This document shows, piece by piece, positions 35,242 through 43,575 of a DNA stretch of 64,000 nucleotides; within the stretch, counting starts at the first letter, position 1; every line of letters begins with the position of its first letter. A model generated the notes under the pieces. That model made no database searches, was not told the DNA's origin, and worked only from the letters and a program-made list of their open reading frames with translations. Origin of the DNA: Reichenbachiella agarivorans (lineage in GTDB: Bacteria > Bacteroidota > Bacteroidia > Cytophagales > Cyclobacteriaceae); assembly GCF_025502585.1 (NCBI RefSeq), contig NZ_CP106679.1, positions 2,139,501 to 2,203,500 on the forward strand, in the 5' to 3' direction. The position numbers were made by a program, and so were the translations under genes.

Positions 35242-36309
35242 TTATAATGTCACTCCAAATTTCTCTCCCAATTCCTTCAAATCAGCAATGACTGGTGCTA
35301 ATAAGGGTATGCCGTTGATTCTGCGATCTGCTTCCATTTCGCGCTCATAGTCACCAGGAATCTGTACCGGGTTATCAGTATCTATAGGTGCCGTTTTTCG
35401 GAACCGCTCTACCCAAGTATCCATGTTGCGGAGGAAGTCCTCCTTGGGTCTGAAGGCATCCACTCTCATCGCCCCAAAGAAATGCCCGAGTCCTTCACCA
35501 ACAGGATCAGCTACTGGATCCATAAAACTCACAAACGGAGGTGCCCAAGGGCCGTAATTCGCTCCTGACAGCACTGCTGAAAATATATCTACGATTGAGC
35601 CGAGTATGTAGCCCTTGTGCGAGGCATGCTCTCTGTCTCCGCCTAGTGGGAGCAAAGCACCACCTTCTTTTACACCGTGAGCATTGGTGGTCGGATTTCC
35701 GTCTGCATCCTGTACCCAACCTAGTGGTGTGTCCAGATTCTTGCGCTGGAGAATTTCCAGTTTGCCATTGGCAGCTGTAGTAGTTGCCATATCTGCCACG
35801 AAGGGCGTTTGATGCAGGGTAGGGATGGCTACTGAGATCGGGTTGGTTCCCAACATTCTTTCCTTCCCAAAAGTCGGTGCGACCAGCGGACTGGCGTTGG
35901 TCATGGAGATGCCGATCATGTCTTCTTCCAGAGCCATCATCGAGTGATAGCCCGCTATTCCGTAGTGGTTGGAGTTTTTGACGCTGACCCAGCCGCTGCC
36001 TACTTGCTTGGCCTTGTCGATCGCGATCTTCATCGCAATGGGTGCTGAGATCAGACCCAAGGCAGCATCCGCATCTACTGTCGCGGTGGACGGTGTCTCA
36101 TGCACGATCCGGATGTTGGGCTTGGCGTTGATTCGGTTGACTTCCCACAAGCGTACGTACCCTTTGAGTCTGGCGATTCCGTGAGAATCGACCCCTCTCA
36201 GGTCTGCGCTGATAAGTACGTCTGAGGCTTTTTTTGCCAAGTCTTCCTCATGTCCGATGGCGATAAATATCTGAGTAGCGAACTGGTGTAATTGCTCGTA
36301 AGTGTACAT
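35242..36309 (-). CDS. Malate/L-lactate dehydrogenase family oxidoreductase
   Basis: NAD(P)-dependent dehydrogenase of the Ldh_2 family (MDH2/YbiC/ureidoglycolate dehydrogenase type), which is unrelated in fold to classical malate dehydrogenase. Family features are GVDSHGIARLKGYV near residue 39, VKNSNHYGIAGYHS near 110, GTNPISVAIPT, and the C-terminal PGDYEREMEADR. At 355 aa it is full-length. The natural 2-hydroxyacid cannot be told from sequence. The upstream Ppx/GppA gene ends one base before this start codon, which suggests a two-gene operon. Confidence 0.9.
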   Translation of the reverse strand: MYTYEQLHQFATQIFIAIGHEEDLAKKASDVLISADLRGVDSHGIARLKGYVRLWEVNRINAKPNIRIVHETPSTATVDADAALGLISAPIAMKIAIDKAKQVGSGWVSVKNSNHYGIAGYHSMMALEEDMIGISMTNASPLVAPTFGKERMLGTNPISVAIPTLHQTPFVADMATTTAANGKLEILQRKNLDTPLGWVQDADGNPTTNAHGVKEGGALLPLGGDREHASHKGYILGSIVDIFSAVLSGANYGPWAPPFVSFMDPVADPVGEGLGHFFGAMRVDAFRPKEDFLRNMDTWVERFRKTAPIDTDNPVQIPGDYEREMEADRRINGIPLLAPVIADLKELGEKFGVTL

Positions 36310-36310
36310 G

Positions 36311-37228
36311 TTATGCTTTGTTTTTGTCTGGCAGACCGTGGTACAATACGCCTTCTTTCAAGGCAAAAGGAGAGATTTTTACTTCGTCGAAGTGGCAACT
36401 GTTCATGACGTATTGGGTGACAATCGATGCACCTACGATCATGTCCACTCGCATACTAATCATACCTGGGATAGCCAATCTTTCATCTCTTGTTTTGGAG
36501 ACCAGTGCTTTATTGATGGTCTGTAATTCTGATTTTAGCAGGATAGGGTCATCCATGATGTTTTCAGGATGAATGGCTGTGTGCATATCCCAAAAGGTAT
36601 CAAACGAACCCGAAGAACCAATCAGGTATTTGGCACCATACTCTTTCGTTTTGGCGACCATCTCTACCAGAGTTTCATCCAAAAAGGATTGCAAAGCCGT
36701 GATTTCTGAATTTTGAATTGGGTCTGATTGATGAAACTGGTCGATGATGCGTTGTCCTCCGATCTCATAGCTCTGGAGCCATTTGATTTCGTCGGCATCC
36801 GCCAAAATAAATTCAATGCTGCCACCACCTATGTCCATGATCAGGGCAGTTTCTTGGATGTCAATGAATTCCTTCACTCCCTGATAGATGAGAAAGGCCT
36901 CTTCTTCTCCTGTCAATACGTTGACATTGATTCCCGTTGTTTCTTTGATTGCCTCGATGAATTCTTGTTTGTTTTCTGCATTTCGTACTGCAGAGGTGGC
37001 AGTGGCGATGGTTTCATCTACTTGATACTGGATCAATTTTGACCTGAAATTACTGAGTGTTTCGATGGCTCTATCAATCGCATCATCTGATATGTAGCCT
37101 TTGCTGATTCCGTTTTTACCTATCCTGACCGCTACCTTTTCCTTGTGGAGGATTTGATTTTCATCGTTTCGATCCACAATCAATAAATGGAACGTATTCG
37201 TCCCGATATCAATGATCCCTACTCTCAT
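36311..37228 (-). CDS. Exopolyphosphatase / pppGpp phosphatase family
   Basis: Ppx/GppA phosphatase that hydrolyses inorganic polyphosphate and/or pppGpp. The ASKHA-fold ATP-binding signatures are visible: MRVGIIDIGTNTFHLLIVD at the start, ALIMDIGGGSIEFILAD near residue 130, and YLIGSSGSFDTFWDM. At ~305 aa it is the short Ppx1/GppA form without the HD-like C-terminal domain of E. coli Ppx. I prefer ATG 37228 (MRVGIIDIG) over the ATG at 37237 (MKN upstream). It precedes the Ldh_2-family gene by one base. Polyphosphate kinase is not in the window. Confidence 0.9.
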   Translation of the reverse strand: MRVGIIDIGTNTFHLLIVDRNDENQILHKEKVAVRIGKNGISKGYISDDAIDRAIETLSNFRSKLIQYQVDETIATATSAVRNAENKQEFIEAIKETTGINVNVLTGEEEAFLIYQGVKEFIDIQETALIMDIGGGSIEFILADADEIKWLQSYEIGGQRIIDQFHQSDPIQNSEITALQSFLDETLVEMVAKTKEYGAKYLIGSSGSFDTFWDMHTAIHPENIMDDPILLKSELQTINKALVSKTRDERLAIPGMISMRVDMIVGASIVTQYVMNSCHFDEVKISPFALKEGVLYHGLPDKNKA

Positions 37229-37333
37229 ATTCTTCAAAATTGCGGCTAATTTATATAGGCTATGCTGAAAAATTCTTGTAGCAGAAAGAAATATACGTTC
37301 TGCCTTATATTTTAGCCCGTGGCGTCTGGCTTT

Positions 37334-37367
37334 AAACCTATAAGGTTTTTAAAGCCTTATAGGTTTT
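37334..37367. repeat. 12-bp-stem AAACCTATAAGG hairpin (REP-like)
   Basis: AAACCTATAAGG and CCTTATAGGTTT form a perfect 12-bp stem with a 9-base loop, followed by one further T. It lies between two divergent genes (Ppx/GppA and the carboxylase), so a terminator role makes little sense. It looks like a dispersed Bacteroidota palindrome. Confidence 0.65.
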
Positions 37368-37413
37368 CGGATACTCTACTGCTTATATTTGATTACGCAT
37401 CAATGCCGATTAC

Positions 37414-38970
37414 ATGAGATTAAAGACTGAAAAAGAAAAAATAGCCCTGCTAAAAAAATTCAATCAAGAGGCAGAACAAGGAGGTGGGGAGAGAAGAATT
37501 GCCTCACAGCACGACAAAGGAAAACTAACCGCCCGAGAGCGAGTCGAATTGTTATTGGACGAAGGGACCTTTCAGGAAATCGGCAAATTGGTGGTGCATC
37601 GTGCGACCAATTTTGGTTTGGACAAGCAGCAGTTTTTGGGTGATGGTGTGGTGACGGGCTATGGCAATGTCAATGGTCGCTTGGTCTATGTGTATAGTCA
37701 GGATTTTACCGTCTTTGGTGGATCACTGTCTGAGACACATGCCGAGAAAATCGTCAAAATCATGGATCTGGCGCTGCAAAACGGTGCGCCCATCATCGGG
37801 CTCAATGATTCTGGTGGGGCTAGAATCCAGGAAGGAGTCGTGTCACTCGGAGGCTATGCAGATATCTTTTATCGCAATACCCTGGCATCTGGTGTGATCC
37901 CTCAGATCTCTGCGATCATGGGACCTTGTGCGGGTGGTGCGGTCTATTCTCCCGCTATTACAGACTTTGTCTTCATGGTAGAGAACACCTCCTACATGTT
38001 CGTGACGGGACCCAATGTAGTGAAAACGGTGACGCAGGAACAGGTGACAGCCGAGGAATTGGGTGGTGCATCAGCGCACAGCGTCAAAAGTGGCGTGACA
38101 CATTTTGCCAGTAGGAATGAGGTCGAATGTATCCGAGACATCAAGAAGATCCTCAGCTACATGCCTCAGAATTGCGAAGACGCACCTGCAGAGGTTAACT
38201 ATACACCGTCCAACGAGCTGCGTCCCAAACTAGACGAGATCATTCCCGAAAATCCCAACCATCCCTATGACATCAAAGAGGTGATCCGAGAAGTGGTAGA
38301 TCAAAATGACTTCTTTGAGGTGCATGAGAACTATGCGGACAATATCGTGGTAGGCTTTGCCAGAGTCGCAGGGCGCAGCATCGGGATAGTCGCCAACCAA
38401 CCTCAGAGTATGGCGGGAGTATTGGACATAGATGCGAGCAAGAAGGCTGCACGTTTTGTCCGTTTTTGCGATTGCTTCAACATTCCTTTGGTGGTGTTTG
38501 AGGATGTGCCAGGGTTCTTGCCGGGTACAGATCAAGAGTGGAATGGCATCATCAGCAACGGCGCAAAGCTGCTTTTTGCATTTTGTGAAGCGACTGTGCC
38601 ACGGATCACGGTGATTACGCGCAAGGCTTATGGTGGTGCCTATGATGTCATGAACTCCAAGCATATCGGCGCAGATTTGAACTTTGCTTGGCCGACTGCT
38701 GAGATCGCGGTGATGGGAGCCAAAGGTGCTGCCGAGATTATTTTCAAAGCGGAGATACAAGCGGCAGATGATCCAGAAGCCAAACTCGCGGAGAAAGTAG
38801 ATGAGTACACAGAGATGTTTGCTCACCCTTATGCTGCTGCTAATCGTGGCTTTATCGATGAGGTGATTTTGCCTAGGAATACACGATTAAAATTGATTGC
38901 GGGTCTGCGTATGTTAGAAAATAAAGTGGCTAATTTGCCTAAGAAAAAACACGGAAATATTCCTTTATAA
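37414..38970 (+). CDS. Acyl-CoA carboxylase carboxyltransferase subunit (PccB-like)
   Basis: Carboxyltransferase of a biotin-dependent acyl-CoA carboxylase, most likely propionyl-CoA carboxylase beta subunit. The N-terminal half has [14 protein letters not shown] and the GG-containing acyl-CoA loop [13 protein letters not shown] and [13 protein letters not shown]. The C-terminal half has the carboxybiotin region [16 protein letters not shown] and [12 protein letters not shown]. It ends in the family tail KKHGNIPL. At 518 aa it is full-length. The biotin carboxylase/carrier subunit is not next to it. An M42 peptidase gene follows after three bases. Confidence 0.93.
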   Translation: MRLKTEKEKIALLKKFNQEAEQGGGERRIASQHDKGKLTARERVELLLDEGTFQEIGKLVVHRATNFGLDKQQFLGDGVVTGYGNVNGRLVYVYSQDFTVFGGSLSETHAEKIVKIMDLALQNGAPIIGLNDSGGARIQEGVVSLGGYADIFYRNTLASGVIPQISAIMGPCAGGAVYSPAITDFVFMVENTSYMFVTGPNVVKTVTQEQVTAEELGGASAHSVKSGVTHFASRNEVECIRDIKKILSYMPQNCEDAPAEVNYTPSNELRPKLDEIIPENPNHPYDIKEVIREVVDQNDFFEVHENYADNIVVGFARVAGRSIGIVANQPQSMAGVLDIDASKKAARFVRFCDCFNIPLVVFEDVPGFLPGTDQEWNGIISNGAKLLFAFCEATVPRITVITRKAYGGAYDVMNSKHIGADLNFAWPTAEIAVMGAKGAAEIIFKAEIQAADDPEAKLAEKVDEYTEMFAHPYAAANRGFIDEVILPRNTRLKLIAGLRMLENKVANLPKKKHGNIPL

Positions 38971-38973
38971 AGT

Positions 38974-40044
38974 ATGAATAAGAGTAGTAAAGAGTTTTTA
39001 TATAAGTATTTGGACAACCCATCACCTACAGGATTTGAATCCTCTGGACAAAAGATTTGGCTGGATTATGTCAAGGCATACACGGATGAATACATCACGG
39101 ATACCTATGGTTCTGTGGCTGCCATTATCAATCCAAAGGCTGACTACAAAGTGGTCATCGAGGCACACGCAGATGAGATTTCTTGGTTTGTCAACTATAT
39201 CACGGACGATGGTTACATCTATGTGATTAGAAATGGTGGCTCGGATCACCAAATCGCTCCATCCATGCGTGTCAACATCTTTACCGACAAGGGAATCGTC
39301 AAGGGCGTATTTGGCTGGCCTGCAATCCATGTGCGCAAAGACAAGAATGAAAAGAATCCTGCTTTGGACAACATTTTCATAGATGTGGGCTGTAGTACCA
39401 AGGACGAAGTGTTGGAGTTGGGCATCAAAGTGGGTAACGTGATTACCTTCCAAGACGAACTCATGGAGCTGAACGGTAAGTACCTATGTGGGAGAGCCCT
39501 AGACAACAGGATAGGCGGATTCATGATTGCTGAGGTGGCTCGCAAACTGCATGAAAACAAAGTTGAGCTGCCTTTTGGACTATATATAGTCAATGCAGTG
39601 CAAGAAGAAATCGGATTGAGAGGAGCAGAAATGATGGCTGCAAGGATACAACCCAATGTAGCAGTGATCACCGATGTATGTCACGATACCAACTCACCCA
39701 TGTATGAGAAGAAACTGGACGGAGATCAAAAAGCAGGAAAAGGCCCTGTGTTGACCTTCGGTCCAGCGGTACAAAACAACCTGCTCAAGATGATCATGGA
39801 AGTAGCAGATGGGAAGAAGATTCCCTATCAACGTGCCGCTAGCTCTAGATCGACTGGGACAGATACAGATGCCTTTGCCTACAGTGGTGTCGGCATTGCT
39901 TCTGCGCTTATTTCTTTACCGATCAAATACATGCATACGACCGTCGAAACTGCACATTTGGATGATGTCGCCAATGTCATAGAACTGATGTATGAATTTA
40001 TCATACAACTCAAAGAGGGACATGATTTCAGTTATTTGAAGTAG
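38974..40044 (+). CDS. M42 family aminopeptidase
   Basis: Metal-dependent aminopeptidase (M42, FrvX/glutamyl aminopeptidase/tetrahedral TET type), a cytoplasmic peptidase that trims small peptides. Ligand motifs: EAHADEISW (first His-x-Asp), CGRALDNRIGG (bridging Asp), NAVQEEIGLRGAEM (catalytic Glu pair) and ITDVCHDTNSP, with the final His in YMHTTVETAHLDD. At 356 aa it has the family length. It starts three bases after the carboxylase gene and ends before a strong terminator at 40074, so the two form an operon. Confidence 0.92.
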   Translation: MNKSSKEFLYKYLDNPSPTGFESSGQKIWLDYVKAYTDEYITDTYGSVAAIINPKADYKVVIEAHADEISWFVNYITDDGYIYVIRNGGSDHQIAPSMRVNIFTDKGIVKGVFGWPAIHVRKDKNEKNPALDNIFIDVGCSTKDEVLELGIKVGNVITFQDELMELNGKYLCGRALDNRIGGFMIAEVARKLHENKVELPFGLYIVNAVQEEIGLRGAEMMAARIQPNVAVITDVCHDTNSPMYEKKLDGDQKAGKGPVLTFGPAVQNNLLKMIMEVADGKKIPYQRAASSRSTGTDTDAFAYSGVGIASALISLPIKYMHTTVETAHLDDVANVIELMYEFIIQLKEGHDFSYLK

Positions 40045-40073
40045 TATCTTACTATCTGGATGGAAAAAAATGG

Positions 40074-40100
40074 AAAAAGCCCCGAGTTTCGGGGCTTTTT
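40074..40100 (+). terminator. Terminator after the M42 peptidase gene
   Basis: Perfect 12-bp stem AAAAAGCCCCGA / TCGGGGCTTTTT, loop GTT, 29 bases after the stop. Confidence 0.92.
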
Positions 40101-40388
40101 CTGAATAAGTAGAATCCTCATACTGCGACTCAAACAATTGCTGTTTTGTAACAGTGGGGGCAAACTAATAGATTTTCTAATTATTACTGCTAATCCAAGA
40201 AGAATATTTGGATTATCGCAATGATTATTAGTGATTTTTTAATTCTATTCAATATTGTCTGTGTGTACTGATAATGAATGTTGGGTTTTGTTAGAGGATA
40301 TTCAACGTTCGAGGTAGATTCTTAAAAAAGTCATGGTTTATTAATTTTTTGCCTTTCTTTGTCTGAAATAAAACCAAGGAAACTGAGT
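40101..40388. other. Gene-free AT-rich region
   Basis: About 290 bases without a credible gene before the C2-like protein. I see no hairpin and no exact promoter box. Confidence 0.5.
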
Positions 40389-40727
40389 ATGCCAACGATC
40401 AAAATAACCAAAGTTCAGTGTAGTGTCCCCGATGAGATAGACAAGGACGAAATGTATCTCAAACACAGAGGAAAGAAGGTTTGGCCTGTTGGGAATCGCT
40501 ATTTTAGAATGGATACAGGAGATAAAGTACTGGTAGATCTCTTGCTGGACGTTGAATCAGGATGGGTAGAGGTTGAGCTATGGGATTTTGATTACTTGAG
40601 TTTCAATGACCACTTAGGCACTTTCAGATTTAATGTCGATGCTCCCAAAGGAGAATATTCTACGACTATGGATTTGCTAGAGAAGGGTAGTACAGCCAGC
40701 TATATCATGCATTGGGAGGTGGTTTGA
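40389..40727 (+). CDS. Small C2-like beta-sandwich protein, unknown role
   Basis: A 112-aa protein without signal peptide. The end region VEVELWDFDYLSFNDHLGTF has the look of a C2-type calcium/lipid-binding loop (Asp-x-Asp, then a later Asp before LG), and the rest is predicted to be beta-rich. The start ATG 40389 (MPTIKITKVQCSVPDEID) is preferred over an upstream TTG at 40359. It stands alone. C2-like proteins of this kind occur in Bacteroidota, but I know of no tested function. The identification is from the sequence pattern only. Confidence 0.65.
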   Translation: MPTIKITKVQCSVPDEIDKDEMYLKHRGKKVWPVGNRYFRMDTGDKVLVDLLLDVESGWVEVELWDFDYLSFNDHLGTFRFNVDAPKGEYSTTMDLLEKGSTASYIMHWEVV

Positions 40728-40831
40728 TCTGAGAGTTGAAAAATTGAAAGTTTTAAAGTGATAAAGTTGCGTTTGTAACGTGACAGAAGTAATTGCGAAA
40801 ACTGGTTAGCGTTGGTGTGTTTATCAACAAA

Positions 40832-40864
40832 AAAGCCGATCCACATACTGTGCGAATCGGCTTT
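40832..40864 (-). terminator. lpd terminator
   Basis: AAAGCCGAT / ATCGGCTTT (9 bp) with a 15-base loop. On the minus strand six T follow, 20 bases behind the lpd stop. It may act in both directions. Confidence 0.85.
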
Positions 40865-40885
40865 CTGATTTCTAAGTGCTAGTGA

Positions 40886-42277
40886 TTACAAGTGAATTGC
40901 TTCACCGTAAGCGTCTTCTACTGCATCTTTGATGGCTTCTGACATAGTAGGGTGAGGGTGAATTGCTTTCATGATTTCATGCCCCGTTGTTTCCAGTTTT
41001 CTAGCGACGACTGCTTCTGCAATCATATCCGTCACACCAGCACCGATCAAGTGACAGCCCAACCATTCGCCATATTTGGCGTCAAAGATCACTTTGACAA
41101 ACCCTTCTGAGTTTCCTCCTGCTTGTGCTTTTCCTGATGCAGAGAATGGGAATTTACCTACTTTGATTTCGTATCCTGCTTCTTTGGCAGCTTTTTCGGT
41201 CATACCGACAGATGCGATCTCTGGTGTACAGTAGGTACACCCAGGGATGTTGCCATAGTCAAGAGGTTCTGGGCTTTCGCCACACATTTTTTCCACACAG
41301 ATGATCGCTTCGGCCGACGATACGTGAGCCAATGCAGGTCCATGTACAATGTCACCGATGGCATAGATGCCAGGGATGTTAGTTTTGTAGTAATCATCTA
41401 CGACGATTTTGCCTCTGTCGGTCATTACTCCTACATCTTCCAGCCCGATGCCTTCGATGTTGGTAGATACACCAACTGCTGACAATACAATATCACATTC
41501 GATTTGCTCTTCGCCTTTTTTTGTTTTGACAGTTACTTTGCAGCCAGTTCCTTTGGTGTCCACCGAGGTGACTTCTGCTTCTGTCATGATATTCATGCCT
41601 TGTTTTTTAAACGATCTCAACAGTTGCTTAGAGATGTCTTCGTCCTCTACAGGTACGATGTTTGGCATGTATTCTACGATTGTTACTTCTGTACCGATTG
41701 AGTTGTAGAAATAAGCAAACTCCACGCCAATGGCGCCAGAACCTACGATGACCATTTTCTTAGGCTGCTTTGGTAGAGACATAGCTTCTCTGTAACCAAT
41801 GATTTTTTTGCCATCGATAGGCAGGTTAGGAAGTTCTCTAGATCGACCTCCCGTCGCTATGATGATATTGTCAGCTGCATAACTTTCAGTTTTCCCATCA
41901 GCAGTGACTGTGACGGTTTTGTTGGCTGCAACCTTGCCAAAACCGAGCAATTGATCGATTTTGTTCTTTTTGAGTAGGAACTGAACTCCTTTGCTCATAG
42001 TGTCAGCCACTCCACGGCTTCTTTTGATCATTCCACCAAAATCTGCTTTGGAGTCTTTTACAGTGATTCCGTAGTTTTCAGCATGCGAGATGTATTCGAA
42101 TACGCTTGCGCTTTTCAACAGAGCCTTGGTTGGGATACAACCCCAGTTGAGACAAATGCCTCCGATTTCTGCTTTTTCTACAACTGCTACTTTTTTCCCC
42201 AATTGGGAAGCTCTGATAGCCGCAACGTATCCACCAGGACCGCTACCTATCACTATTAAATCATATTTATTTGCCAT
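40886..42277 (-). CDS. lpdA: Dihydrolipoyl dehydrogenase
   Basis: E3 flavoprotein of pyruvate and 2-oxoglutarate dehydrogenase complexes; it reoxidises dihydrolipoamide with NAD+. FAD-binding GSGPGGYVAA stands at residues 11-20. The redox disulfide is C42/C47 in CLNWGCIPTK. The NAD-binding GSGAIGVEFAYFY lies near 178, and the C-terminal active-site His-Glu pair in HPHPTMSEA. At 463 aa it is full-length. It is a single-gene unit with its own terminator; E1 and E2 genes are elsewhere. Confidence 0.95.
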   Translation of the reverse strand: MANKYDLIVIGSGPGGYVAAIRASQLGKKVAVVEKAEIGGICLNWGCIPTKALLKSASVFEYISHAENYGITVKDSKADFGGMIKRSRGVADTMSKGVQFLLKKNKIDQLLGFGKVAANKTVTVTADGKTESYAADNIIIATGGRSRELPNLPIDGKKIIGYREAMSLPKQPKKMVIVGSGAIGVEFAYFYNSIGTEVTIVEYMPNIVPVEDEDISKQLLRSFKKQGMNIMTEAEVTSVDTKGTGCKVTVKTKKGEEQIECDIVLSAVGVSTNIEGIGLEDVGVMTDRGKIVVDDYYKTNIPGIYAIGDIVHGPALAHVSSAEAIICVEKMCGESPEPLDYGNIPGCTYCTPEIASVGMTEKAAKEAGYEIKVGKFPFSASGKAQAGGNSEGFVKVIFDAKYGEWLGCHLIGAGVTDMIAEAVVARKLETTGHEIMKAIHPHPTMSEAIKDAVEDAYGEAIHL

Positions 42278-42725
42278 AATACTTTGTACTGAATAAAGAG
42301 TGACCCTGTTTCGTTCAGGCTCTAAAGAGCTGCAAATTTAATCCCTTTGATTGGAGAAAAAAACATTATTGCCATCCATAAAACCTAATGTCTGAGCATT
42401 ATTACACATCCTTTAATCAAACTGGTATTTTTTAGGTAAAAATCTAATGGATATAGTTAAAGGGTGTATTTTTGAGACAAAATTAGCAACGGAAAACTGT
42501 TGCTTAAACAATCAATACAATACACATGGATTTGTGATTGGACTCGATGAGAGATAAAATCATAGAGAGGTATGTGAATTGCGAACAAAAAATACTTGTA
42601 TATACATGACATGTCCGTCATGACCACTATTCGGATTCACGCATGAATCAAATCATGAACCCGAGTCTGGAATGGATGAAACTTTAGGACATTCCATGTG
42701 ACCCTTTAAAATTAGTTATACACAC
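42278..42725. other. 448-bp region with a promoter box and hairpin-rich fabG leader
   Basis: An exact TAnnTTTG box (TATTTTTG, 42467-42474) lies about 250 bases before fabG. The stretch in between has several short inverted repeats: GCAAC/GTTGC, CATGAC/GTCATG, GATTCA/TGAATC and GGAATG/CATTCC. A structured leader is possible but matches no riboswitch I know. A small frame within it (MSVMTTIRIHA) is probably chance. Confidence 0.45.
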
Positions 42726-43472
42726 ATGAAATTATTGGAAGGAAAGACTGCATTAGTGACAGGTGCTTCAAAAGGAATCGGTAGAGCCATCGCGTTGAAA
42801 TACGCCGAGCAAGGTGCCAACGTAGCATTTACTTATCTATCAAGTGTAGAAAGAGGTGAAGCACTGGTCAAAGAATTGGAAGCATTTGGTGTCAAAGCCA
42901 AAGGATACAGATCAGATGCATCTCAGTTTGCAGCGGCAGACGAATTGGTATCTGCTGTCGTAGCAGACTTTGGTCAGTTGGACGTGTTGATCAACAATGC
43001 TGGAATAACCAAGGACAACTTGCTGATGAGAATGACCGAGGAAGCTTGGGATGAGGTCATCAATGTCAATTTGAAGTCATGCTTCAACACAGTGAAAGCT
43101 GCAACACGAACCTTTATGAAACAAAAGTCAGGTTCAATCATCAATGTTTCATCGGTAGTGGGAGTGAAAGGAAATGCAGGTCAAGCTAATTATTCTGCAT
43201 CTAAGGCTGGTATCATCGGGTTTACCAAGTCTATAGCACTCGAATTGGGATCAAGAAATATCCGTAGCAACGCCATCGCCCCAGGATTCATCGAAACGGA
43301 AATGACCGAAGTGTTAGACGAAAAGGTTGTCCAAGGATGGAGAGACGGTATCCCAATGAAACGTGGCGGACAAGCCTCCGAAGTAGCTGATGCCTGTGTG
43401 TTTTTAGGATCTGATATGTCAACTTACATCTCTGGACAGGTATTGAATGTCTGCGGAGCGATGTTGACCTAA
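42726..43472 (+). CDS. fabG: 3-oxoacyl-[acyl-carrier-protein] reductase
   Basis: NADPH-dependent short-chain dehydrogenase of type II fatty acid synthesis. The cofactor motif is TGASKGIG (residues 12-19) and the NNAG motif follows in VLINNAGITKDNLLMRM, the stretch diagnostic for FabG. The catalytic triad is S143, Y156 and K160 (NVSSVVG, NYSASKAG). At 248 aa it has the normal length. It is separate from other fab genes, with a possible long leader upstream and a terminator at 43486. Confidence 0.94.
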   Translation: MKLLEGKTALVTGASKGIGRAIALKYAEQGANVAFTYLSSVERGEALVKELEAFGVKAKGYRSDASQFAAADELVSAVVADFGQLDVLINNAGITKDNLLMRMTEEAWDEVINVNLKSCFNTVKAATRTFMKQKSGSIINVSSVVGVKGNAGQANYSASKAGIIGFTKSIALELGSRNIRSNAIAPGFIETEMTEVLDEKVVQGWRDGIPMKRGGQASEVADACVFLGSDMSTYISGQVLNVCGAMLT

Positions 43473-43485
43473 TATACAATCTGTC

Positions 43486-43530
43486 AAAGTCTGTCTTGAA
43501 CTAAAACTATAAGTTGGAGACAGACTTTTT
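43486..43530 (+). terminator. fabG terminator
   Basis: 11-bp stem AAAGTCTGTCT / AGACAGACTTT with a 21-base loop, then further T. Confidence 0.75.
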
Positions 43531-43575
43531 GTCTAACTTCCGATCTCTTCCTACATTGACGAAACCCAAATAACA

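Noticed and set aside
38230-38826. 198-codon frame opposite the acyl-CoA carboxylase gene
   Set aside because: Antisense shadow of a conserved gene, rich in Cys and His, no family likeness.
42600-42660. Leader peptide MSVMTTIRIHA before fabG
   Set aside because: Short, no attenuator-like amino acid run, and no clear translation start signal.
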